Shown: positions 11,568-21,504 of the stretch, piece by piece
Position numbering within the stretch: position 1 is the first letter of the stretch
How the letters are laid out: every line of letters starts with the position of its first letter
DNA from: Populus alba
Lineage: Eukaryota > Streptophyta > Magnoliopsida > Malpighiales > Salicaceae
NCBI RefSeq assembly: GCF_005239225.2
Contig: NC_133287.1
Location: 15,667,493 to 15,731,492, forward strand
Direction: 5' to 3'
Length of the DNA: 64,000 bases
The notes under the pieces: model-generated
The model's input: the letters and a program-made list of their open reading frames with translations, nothing else
Databases searched by the model: none
Told to the model about the DNA's origin: nothing
Program-made: the position numbers and the translations under genes

Positions 11568-14500
11568 TATGGGTAAGGATTTTTAGTTCGGTTCAGTTTT
11601 TTTAAAAAAACTAACCAAAATCAAAATTTGAAAAACTTAAAAATTCAAACCGGAACTGGTTCAAACCGACGATTTTGGTTCGGTTCGGTTCGGTTTTTTA
11701 AAATATATTATTGTTTTTTGGGGCTTTTTTAGGCTTTTTTGAGCTTTCTAATGGGCTTTCTAATAGACTTATAATTAATGTAAATATTTTCTAATTTTGT
11801 TACAAAATTCTATAATATATTTAATATTTTTTGTCACTAAATATTCATTTATATTAAATTATTAGTGCTAATATTGTGTTTAATATGTAAGTCTTTCTAA
11901 TATTTATGTTTGGAGTTTGGACTCCTCATACATCATCAAAGTTTAAATAACACACACACCAAATTAAAATTAAAATTACAAAGCATTGCCTTCAAAAGGG
12001 CTTAAAAAAAACAAATAACATTTCCATACAAAATAAAATACTTCATGCAAAAAATATAAATCTTCATTGTGCACATCATCTCAATCAAAAAGCACATTAA
12101 GATGATAAGAACATTGCACTTTGATTCCGTAATACCATTGACATCAAAACCTGAAAATCAAGATTTAAAATTATAACATGATAAAATAAATTAGAATATG
12201 TAAAAATAAAAAGTAGTATTTTACCATCATCCGTTATGGGCAAAAAATAAAAAGTAGCATTGCCTTCAAACTTTTGAACTAATTATCATTTGTTACTAAA
12301 ATGTAACTTCCCACCAAATTCTACAAAATAAAAAAAAATTAGACATGTTAGATGATTGCAAACAATTTAATTAATAAATAACAAAATAAAAGGTGCAAGT
12401 TTCTAAAAAAAATTACCCGACTCAAGGTTTTCGTAGGTTTCAAGATCATTTATCAAGCTTCTCATATCAGTTGAAATTGATCCATGATGCAACCAATTTT
12501 GACAACAAATGAGTACTTGAACAGTTGTTGGAGATAGGAAACTTCGAAAGTGATTAAGTACACGACCACCTATGCTAAATGCTGATTCAGAAGCCACTGT
12601 GGATGTAGAAATAGCCAGAACATGTTGTGCAACATTTGAAAGTGTCTTATATTTCAAAGCATTACTTTTCCACCAACCTAAAATATCTAACTTATCATCA
12701 TTAGGATCCTCACAACCTTCAATCAAATACCTCTCAACCTCATTTTTATTTTCCACACTATCCACCTCTAGCAAATGTCTTTTGAATTGAGTCAAAGTGT
12801 TAACATTTACCTCCACATCATCAATAGCATTAACATCTTGTTTTTGCCTATTATTATCCACCACTTCATTAATTTTCAAATAAAACTCATACAAGCTCAC
12901 TAAAGTATCTTTTACCTTATTTGTTAGCAATTGTGCTTTGTCATAATAATACAAATCACCAAAACAAAATTTCACATATTTCAACTTCAAACGTGGATCT
13001 AAGACATTAGCCACATATAACAAAAAATTCAGATTTACTTCACAACCTTAATACTTCTCAGACTTTAACATCATATTCATTGTCATTCCACTTAAAATAC
13101 TATCTTTACTTTTACACAACTGCAACAAGTTTGTATGCATGTAAATCAATTCATTGAAGAAAGAATTTGATGTGACATGTAATGAGCCAGAAAATCTCAA
13201 TGTAACCATATAAAAGATATTTAATAACTTAATCAAAATTCTTGCATTTTCCAATCCTCTAAACCAGGTGGCCCTATGTTTTTTTATTCCCCTTTGAATC
13301 AACCTCCAAAAAGTAACTCATATACCTAGGTTCTTTTTCACCTAACCTCACAAACACCTTTTCAAACTTTTCAGCAGCTTCTAGCATAAGATAAGTTGAA
13401 TTCCATCGAGTTGCAACATCTAAACACAATGATTTTTTACACTCTATATGCAACTTTTTAGCTCACTTCTTAAATACAAGATGCCTTGACGGTGAAGATC
13501 TCACAAACCTAATGGGATTTTGAATTTTAACAACTGAAACATTAATCTCTTTCAAGCCATCACACACAATGAGGTTTACAATGTGTGCACAACATCTAAC
13601 ATGCAAGTGCTCATTTGACAATATATTAGTTGGCCAATCTTTCATCACATTCTTTAAATATGAAATGGTCACATTATTAAAGCTTGCATTGTCTAATGTA
13701 ATAGTTAACAGTTTATCAATCCCCCACTCCAACAAACCATTCTCAATAACTTGGCTAATTATCTCACCCATATGATTGGAAACTTGACAAAAATTAAGAA
13801 TTCTTTTATGCAAATTCCATTTATTATCAATTCAATGAGCTGTTAAACACATATAGTTAATGTTTTGGATTGATGTCCATGTATCTGTTGTCAAGCACAA
13901 TTGTTGACCCCTAAGAGATGTTCTCAATCTATCCTTCTCTTTAACATAAAGTTTCAAAAATCTCTCATAATTGTAAAATGAGAAGGAATGTCAAATCTAG
14001 GTTGCATAGTCCTAGCAAACAATTTAAATCCCCGACCCTCCACAAAATTAAAAGGCAACTCATCAATTATAACCATCTTTGCTAGTGCTTGTCTACATTC
14101 ATCATAATTATAACCTATTGCCTTAAGACTTCCCACATTTTGTTCTCCCAATTCACCCTTCTCTATTTTAGGTTCTAATACCAAAACTTTTTGTTTCTTA
14201 TCAACCATAAAAGGGAACTTCTTGCACACTTTTAAATGACTCTACATATTACTTGTGCCATTAACAATAGTATGACATGCATAATGTTTTCCATAATAAT
14301 TACATTAAGCTCTAGGGGCTCTAGGATCAACATCAAGTTTTGTAAAGTGATCCTAAATTTGTGACTTTTTTCTTTCATCAACATTTCTTTTCCTAGATGT
14401 AAGAACTTGGGGTTGTTTACCTTTTGTATCTGTAGTGGATCCTGCATTAGGTTTTGAAGTTGGAGAAGTGGTTGATGTTGGTGTAGTGCCCGTGGATGAA

Positions 14501-15988
14501 GCATTTTGAATTTGAGTAGTTTCCATCTGTTATTACATAATGAAAACATGTTAAAAACCAATAATTTATAATAGATTAACAATAGTATGACATGTATAAG
14601 TTCAGCTATACTTTTAAAGATTATTTTCACAAGTTAAGTTCTTTTATTTTGGTTGATATGTTGTAAAAAAAATTATGCTACTGAGTGCTGAGATTATATT
14701 TTGTAATTTCAATAGACAATAATACAATTTTTATATATATATAAACATTATTCTCTTTTCATAAAATAAAAAAAAATTCAATTTTTAGAATTGATAAATT
14801 AAAATCAATCGACCCCCCCTCTTCTTTTTTTAACACAGATAATAAACATTATTCTATGTTGTTTTAGCACATAACACACCATAATAATGGATTAGCAATG
14901 ATATTAAAACAAAATGCCTCTCGGGGAAACTGTATTTTCCCAATTTTCTCCCTGATGTAATAACATCAGGCTCATAATATTAATTCAAAGCACAAAGAGG
15001 TTTCTTTAGTAATGATCAAGTTTTACCACTACCAGTGCTAATTATTCCCATTTTTTCCAGTGATGTGTTGTTAGCTTTAGCATTTGAAACAATCAATTTG
15101 CGTTTTGTATATTAAATTAACATGCAAGAGTTTGTATATTAAATTAACCCTCATTCCGATATTAATCTAGATTTCATTATTTTTTCATTGCTACTCATGA
15201 CCTTAATAAATAATAAAACACGAATTCATTAACATATTATCTTTCTCAACAAAGAAAAACAATAAAACACATTGTCTCTATCATAAATTTCATCTTAAGA
15301 AGTTTATTAAAAAATAAACAGAATCACAGAGCATATGCTCAAAAAAGAGAGAGAGAGAGAGATTGACAGAAAAAAAAGAAATCATACCTGGTGTGACGAT
15401 TTAAGGTCGGGTGTGAGAGAGGGAGGTGACTGCCTGATTGGTTCGCTAAATCTGGGGTTGGATTCTGGAGGTTCGGTGTGCCTGTGTGGTGTGTGTCCTA
15501 TGATTCAAGATCGGGTGTGATCGTGTAAGAGAGGGATGTGGCTAATTCGCGTTTAAAGATGAAGATAATGGTCAGTGGGAGAGGGATGTGGCTGAGTCGC
15601 TGACTAGCGTTTGAAGATGAAGATGGTGGGAGAGGGATGTGGTTGGTTGTGATCTAGTAGATGAAGATGGATTGATTTCGTTACAGATGTGAAATTGTGA
15701 ATTGTGATTTGTGAGTTAAGGGAGCGGCTCATGAGTAAGGAGAAGGACGGCTGGAGTATGGATGCTAGGGTTAAGAAAAATAACGCGATTTTTTGTTTTT
15801 GTATTTATAGTACCCCTTAAACCGTGGGGTTTTTTTTTCTGGTTTTAGGTTTCTGAAACCGAAACCGAACCGAACCGATTTTTTTTGCAAAAAATTTAAT
15901 CCGTTTAATTGGTTTTTTTTTCGATTCGGTTTTTTCAAATTTTTTTTTCTCGGTTTATTCGGCTTCTCGATTTTTTTGCTCACCCTTA
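11568..15988 (-). mobile_element. hAT-superfamily DNA transposon, 4.4 kb, inactive
   Basis: Terminal bases are tatgggtaagga on the left and the complement of taagggtgagca on the right. Both are flanked by an 8-bp duplication, ctttccct, at 11560-11567 and 15989-15996. Eight-bp duplications and a BED finger plus dimerisation-domain transposase define hAT elements. The transposase is on the minus strand and broken. Sub-terminal DNA is rich in aaccgaacc/ggttcgg motifs at both ends. A TATA-like ctataaata near 15800 (minus strand) may be the transposase promoter. A deleted relative is at 1-1732 and a MITE with the same terminus at 16867-17635. Confidence 0.92.
12403..14530 (-). pseudogene. hAT transposase relic (BED finger, dimerisation domain)
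   Basis: The frame runs from about 14530 down to 12403 but is split by stops and frameshifts into at least five pieces. Near 14310-14215 is a BED-type zinc finger whose CxxC pair reads C-N-Y-Y, so its second cysteine is lost; the H-x4-C end (HLKVC) remains. Middle pieces at 13954-14229, 13463-13813 and 13048-13302 resemble the hAT catalytic core. The last piece (12403-13023) is open and holds the conserved dimerisation block, with TVASESAFSIGGRV followed by LSPTTVQVLICCQNWL. The family acts as a cut-and-paste transposase in the nucleus. With a lost zinc ligand and several stops this copy cannot make a full protein. Confidence 0.88.
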
Positions 15989-16379
15989 CTTTCCCTAACC
16001 CCTCAATATCCCTCTCCATCTTCCTCCCATGCCTTGTTAGCATCCCTCTTTCCTTGTATTCACTTCCGCCCCTAGAGGTAACAACTAACAACATTATGTA
16101 CAACTTTTTTATGTCTTTTTATTCTGTCTTCAATTTGTTTTTTCTTTGCTATATATACATGATATAGTTGATCATGTTATGCATGATCATTGCTTTGGTT
16201 CATGACAACCTTATAACGCAGTATTTCTTTTAAGTTTTGGTGCTTCTGAGGACATGACTCAAGGCAATCTCAAATACATTCCGGACAAAGCTTTTATATC
16301 TGTTAGAAACACATCAGCCATCACAACTCTAAATTTATTTATTGCCTGTATTGTCCACTTGTGATACTTCCCTTATACC
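15989..16379. other. Unassigned spacer
   Basis: Sequence beyond the hAT target duplication. It is C/T-rich at first, then AT-rich. No gene or clear repeat boundary is visible. It is presumably the pre-insertion continuation of the sequence ending at 11567. Confidence 0.4.
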
Positions 16380-16858
16380 TTAGCAAAAAAATATTGCGAT
16401 TTACTAAGTGTGATTAAAGGAGGGAAATGTTTAGTGTAGAGTGTTGATGATGTTTCAAAATCTAATATACTTAAGAATGAGATTTTTTAGTGTTTCTTTT
16501 CTTTAGAGCTCACGAAGTTGATGATTTGTGATAAAAGATCTAACACCTGCAAAACAATTATTTTTGTGGGGTTTAAGGATCCTTCAGTAATAAAATCAGT
16601 GACTTTTAAGAAGGATTTGTAATAAATTAAAAAAATGAGTTTCAAATTCTAAAAACAAGAGTGTTTGTTATTATTTTGTATGATAAATATTTTGAGAATT
16701 AAAGTATGAAAGCTTAGATAATAGAAATTATGAACCATTTACTTAAGTGGCTCAAAAGGTATATATAGACTCTATACTTTATCATATTGCTTGAATTGAG
16801 GGGTTGGAGTGTCATATTCTCTTGATAGTATTAATGATGGATAAATATTGCTTATACA

Positions 16859-17643
16859 ACATTAATTAGGGGTGAGCAAAAAAACCGATAAATCGATTAA
16901 ACTGAGAAAATTGAAAAAAAAATTAACCAAAAAAAAAACCGAGAAAAAAACAGATTAGAATATTCAAAAAAAAAATTTAGTTCGGTTTGGTTTTGTAATG
17001 TAGAAATCAGTTAACCCAAACCAAACCGAACCAGTTCAACCAACATTTAAACCCACTATAAAAGGAAAGTAGGAAACCCTAAAACTAAACTTCACAATTC
17101 ATAATCCTTCAGCTCTCAGCCGCCCCCCTCTCCCAAATGTCTTTCAAGGTGTCTCTCTCCCATATGTCTTTCAAATCCTTCACAGTTCACAATTCTTCTA
17201 TAATTCTCTCATTATTCTTTTATTCTTTGGTATATGTTACGCTCCTTGGCAGTCAGTCTCCACCCTTGACCCCATTCCTTCTAACTCAAGAACTTATATT
17301 TTGAATTTGAGTTTATACCTTTCCCTGTTCCCGTGAAAGCTATTCCATACAATGTTTTGTGATTCACAAAGGTAAAGGGAATTGAGCTGGTGAATCTTTT
17401 CTTCCTTTGCAGGAACTTGGTCCCTCTAATACTTTCACTCTCTTCAATCGGCTTCAAAGCTTCTTTACTTTTTGCGCTTAGCACTTCCACAGTGGATAGT
17501 ATCGGTTTTTCCAATTTTTTCCCTCAATTAACCTAACCAAACCAAATAGAAAATGGTCGGTTTGAACCCGTTTCAGTTTTGAATTAAAAAAAAAAAAACA
17601 TAAAAACTGAACCAAACCGAAAATGCTCACCCCTAACATTAAT
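16859..17643. mobile_element. hAT MITE (16867-17635) with 8-bp target duplication
   Basis: The 769-bp element begins taggggtgagca and ends with its exact complement, tgctcaccccta. It is flanked by acattaat at 16859-16866 and 17636-17643. The related locus at 55948-55955 has a single acattaat and no element, which is an empty site. The inside has a TATA-like ataaaagg near 17059 followed by leader-like sequence (gaaaccctaaaac), perhaps from the parent transposase promoter. A 77-residue minus-strand frame at 17281-17514 has no family signal, and I do not call it a gene. Confidence 0.95.
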
Positions 17644-17839
17644 GTTGATGCAAATATGGTAGGCCCTTATGAGACTCTTATACACTCAAGGGTTTAGGGA
17701 GATGATTATTCTTGACTTTTAACATTTCATGTTAAAAGTTATAAGAATAAACAAATAAGGCATTGTAACCCAATATAAGGCCTATAACGATTGTCAATTT
17801 AATAACCACTTAGACTTGGAATGATGCCAACCCTAATAA

Positions 17840-20140
17840 TGAAGGGTATGCCAGTTTGTCAGATCTATATGTACTTAGCCACAACACGTAGCTTATCAGA
17901 TCCATATGTATCTAGGCTCAACACGTCATTAAACCTAAAGATGTTAAGTCTAACAACTCACCAGATTCATATATACTTGGGCTCAGCACATGGCTGAATC
18001 TAAGGATGTTGGGTCTGACAACTTGCCGGACCTATATATATTTGGGTTTGGCACGTGGCTAACCCTAAGAAGGTTGGGTTTAATACCTTATCAAACCCAC
18101 ATGTACTTGAGCTCAACATAAAACTAAACCCAATGATATTGGATCTACTAACTTCTCAAACTCATATTGATTAGTACTTAAAAGTGCATGTTTATCAAGG
18201 TTTTATATCATCATTTTGCACTTGAAGTATCAATAACTCCTTAACTAAAGCATGTTTTATAATAACAAGTTTGATACTATAAGATACCTTAATTTATGGT
18301 AAATGCTCATCTTAAATGCATGCCTATCACATAAATAAAAGGATTGATTGATGAGTTTAAGTATTGAAAGTGAAAGGACAAAGAGATGGCCAAACTTAGA
18401 AAAGAGATGCCGGTGCAGTCCAAACCGGAACATTGCTCTGTAATTGGATCATATCCGGAGCTCTAGATCTCGGATTTAGGTCCATTTTATATGGATGGAA
18501 AGGTAAGACAAAGGCCTACAACTTTCATGGGAGCCCAAGATTTAAAAAGGCCATTTTGAAGTCCAAACTGAAGGAACAACGAAGAAGTCCGAAGCTGTCC
18601 TGCAGCCCAGACACTATTTAGTGTTCAGCCCATATCTTGAGTTCTAGAAGTCCAAATGACCTCATCTTTTTTTTGTTGGAAAGCTGAGACAATTTCCTAG
18701 AACATTCCTGAGGATTCTGGGCAAATTATAATGTTAGCAATGACATCTTGTTCAGACAAGAAGATAAGGATTGTCACCAAGTCAAGATGTGGCCACCCAC
18801 TCATCAATTAATTAACAAATCAATATTTCCAAATTTTGGCCTATAAAAGGAGGCACTTACCATGTATTGAGGCATCTTGGTTTCCAGATCAAGATCATGC
18901 TCTTGCTTTCTCTCTTTGTATTGCTTATGTTTTGCTTTCATTAATATCAAGTTTATGGACTTAATTTTCTTTCCTTTACTTAGTTAACTTCTTTCTCATT
19001 TATGTTCTTATCTTGTTCATTTATGTTTCTTTCTTTCATTATGTTTAGCTAAGTTAATTATGTCAAGGTGAAAAGGGTACACTAATGGTGTAAGAATAAG
19101 TATAATATAAACTTAACATGGACCTTAATGTTGGATACTAACATGTTTTATATTTGTTATCTTGTTCACTTTTAATACTTTGCTTGTTAAATGGTTAATC
19201 TAGATTTATGTTGTATAACACCTGGTACAACAAATACTTGGTACTTTCATAGCCCATACTGTATGGTATAACCGACACATGAGCTATGAAAGGAACTTGA
19301 TTTATTGTTAACATAAGTTATAATCATGAATGCCTGCTAACATTTACAAGTATTAGCTTTATTCAAATAAGATAACTAATGTAATCATGTTAACAATTTA
19401 TAATCTGATTGGAACCTCCTTTATGTGTGGTTTCCAATTGAGTAATAAGAGTTTATACTATACTTGTTTGAAGTACCATTAGTGGATCCTCTAACCTTGA
19501 CATTTATTTTTATCGTTGTTTAATCCTTACATTAATCTTTCAACTCATAGTTCTCATTAATTTCTTCCTTCTCTTCTTTATTATTGTCATTATTATTATT
19601 ATTATTATTTGTTCATAAACTCAGTATATAGGCTGGAAACCTGTGACCCGATCTTTTAGATCATTCTCAGGTATAACAACGTCACGTACTGAGTATTATT
19701 ATTATTATTACTATTACTAGTAGTACTATTGCTATTATTATCATTATTATTGTTATTGTTGCGTTGTTATTTATAATTTATACAATTAACCTCTTTGTGG
19801 TTCGACCCCGGTCTTGCCGGGTTATTTATTACTTCGACACTCCTGCACTTGGGAGAAGACATCAAGCTTTTGGTCGTGTCACATATGTACTTGGACTCAG
19901 TATGTAATTGAACCCAATAATATTAGGAATGACAACTTACTAAACCTATATGTACTTGGGCTCATCTCGTGGTTGAACCTAATGATGTTGGGTACATAGC
20001 TCGTTGAACCCACATATATTTAGGCTCAGCATGTAGTTGAACTTAATGGCAAATCATCATATGCATATGTGCATAGGCTTAACACAGAGCTGAACCCAAG
20101 GATGTTGAGCTTGGAAGAAAGGCAAAACCATGTCATCATA
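17840..20140. repeat. Degenerate ~62-66-bp tandem array, split by a solo LTR
   Basis: Units at 17840-18167 and 19887-20140 carry a pattern like 'acttgggctcagcacatggctg' (as cttgggctcagc then ggctgaatctaa) followed by 'gttgggtctgac' and 'gccggacctat'. Each unit holds two imperfect dyads, many pairs being G-T if read as RNA. The array is interrupted at 18168-19881 by the solo LTR. A shorter relative is at 56085-56260. Confidence 0.7.
18163..19886 (-). mobile_element. Solo LTR (18168-19881), 1.7 kb
   Basis: The element starts tgattagtactt and ends tggtcgtgtca, so it has TG...CA ends, flanked by the 5-bp direct repeat catat at 18163-18167 and 19882-19886. It is the reverse orientation of the LTR at 50216-51912. 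Shared blocks include the (att)n microsatellite, ggttcgaccccgg, and a TATA-like 'cctataaaagg' at 18841. No internal retrotransposon region is present, so a solo LTR left by recombination is the simplest reading. The 62-residue frame at 18433-18621 is not supported as a gene. Confidence 0.85.
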
Positions 20141-20284
20141 TGGATTTAGCATTCTACCTAGCCTAGGTATGTTGGGTTATTACCCTACCTTTGGCCCTTT
20201 TAAAAATGGACTTATGCAAAAATAAAATATATAAAATACATTGTTCCATTAATATCCTCCCTAAGTCTTTATGTATTAAATACA

Positions 20285-21110
20285 TAAATATTTGAAAGGT
20301 CATCAACTTTAAATCATATTGATATAAGGTAAGGCTTGAGTAGGTTGGATGGGATCTTCTCTATCTCATTTCAAATGGGCATGCCCTTCGACAAATTGCT
20401 TTCGATAACCTTTGACTAACAATCTTTCAATCTATTTATTCAATGTGAAGTAATCTTTCATATTATATCCTTAATCCTTATGGAATAAACAAAATTTCTT
20501 GGAGATGTGTGTGTATGTGTGAAGGCAACACCATAGAAGGTGGATATTGAACAAAGTCTTTCCTCTTAATAGATGTAAATACTTTTGTAAGGGTGACATT
20601 TAGGGGAGTTGTATATCTCCTCTTGGGGTATTGCATGCGCTTCTCTTTCGGCATTTTCTAATCTTTCTTGAAAGTATTGTCTCAGCTAAAAGAACAATTC
20701 TGTTTGAAAAGTTTCTCATCCTTAACATTTTGGTAGAAATAAGGAGGTCCATGCCTCAACATACTAGCTTCTTCTACCCGTATGTGATTCTTAATGACTT
20801 GTTTTACCTTCAACATGCTTCTATAGGGTATAACATACAAGTTCTTCTATAGAGAACATTTCCTCACTCCACTTATCAAAGCCTTTAAGGTTATGGATCA
20901 ATTAATTTCTCCATCTTGAGCAGTTCTTTAGTGAGTCTCTTCAAATAAACCATGATGGATTCTTTTTCTAATTGAGTAACACCAAAGAGTTTTGTGGAGC
21001 TCTTCTTAACGAGTATACTGGTGTTAAACTGTAACACAATTTCAGCATAAAGGTTATTAAAATTCATGATAAAGCATGAATCCAAATTATTATACTAGGT
21101 TTTTGCTGAC
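20285..21110 (-). pseudogene. Retrotransposon gag fragment (locus A)
   Basis: Minus-strand frames carry gag-like sequence. The longest, at 20891-21085, includes KSSTKLFGVTQLEKESIMV followed by YLKRLTKELL, typical of the retrotransposon gag capsid region. Stops and frameshifts are frequent. Locus B has a longer version at 53830-55375. No nucleic-acid-binding knuckle, protease or reverse transcriptase was recognised. Confidence 0.6.
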
Positions 21111-21230
21111 CTCTAAAAGTTATTGAGAGGATCTTTCACATAGCATGTCTATTTATTAATACGATCAATGAATAAATGTCTGTTAATCGTGTGAAAGATC
21201 ATGTATGCTTTAGTAATGAGAGAAATATTG

Positions 21231-21490
21231 ATTTTTGCAGGCATGGATGACAACAATTCTGTAATGGCTGTTTAGATAGACCTGCTCGTATAACACGATG
21301 TGCAATCAAGATAAGGCATGCTTACACCTATGATTTTAATGTAACTGGTCAGAAAGGAACTCTATGGCGGCAAGTATGTATCTTATGGCTAAGGGCCATA
21401 GTCTATGGAGCTATTGTTATCATGCCTGAACCAGGAACCCCGTTTCCTTTCACTCTCCCTTGGGGAAGAAGACATAATCTTAATGGGAAA
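21231..21490 (+). pseudogene. Laccase gene fragment
   Basis: A single reading register from 21242 gives HG-stop-QQFCNG, then DRPARITRCAIK, HAYTYDFNVTGQKGTLW, LRAIVYGAIVIMPEPGTPFP. This is the plant laccase (multicopper oxidase) region between the first and second copper motifs. The tract before it ends in tttttgcag, a preserved intron acceptor. It has one in-frame stop (tga at 21248). The expected W-H-A-H copper site after GTLW reads R-Q-V-C, so the copper ligands are lost. Laccases oxidise monolignols in cell walls. Only about 80 codons remain; homology ends near the right side, where repeat DNA begins. Confidence 0.85.
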
Positions 21491-21504
21491 GAGAAATCAA
21501 CAAC

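Larger units (their letters stand above)
16380..21140 (-). mobile_element. Degraded Gypsy-type gag/LTR locus A
   Basis: Two blocks match locus B (53830-56340) in the same orientation. Bases 16380-16858 plus 17644-17800 match about 55430-56080. Bases about 20285-21110 match about 53890-54700. The second block encodes gag fragments on the minus strand. Between them lies a degenerate tandem array (17840-18167 and 19887-20140). In element orientation gag comes first and the LTR-like block after it, with no recognisable pol, so this looks like a gag-plus-3'-LTR remnant. A MITE and a solo LTR are nested in it. Element ends were not found. Confidence 0.6.

Noticed and set aside
15771..16103. 110-residue frame across the hAT right end
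   Set aside because: It spans the transposon terminus and target duplication, so it is a chance frame.
17281..17514. 77-residue frame in the MITE as a captured gene
   Set aside because: No recognisable family or splice structure; it might be captured DNA, but a search would be needed.
19790..19820. B-box-like ggttcgacccc in the solo LTR, also near 50285
   Set aside because: No A box at the right distance and no cloverleaf; it is just LTR sequence, not a tRNA or SINE.
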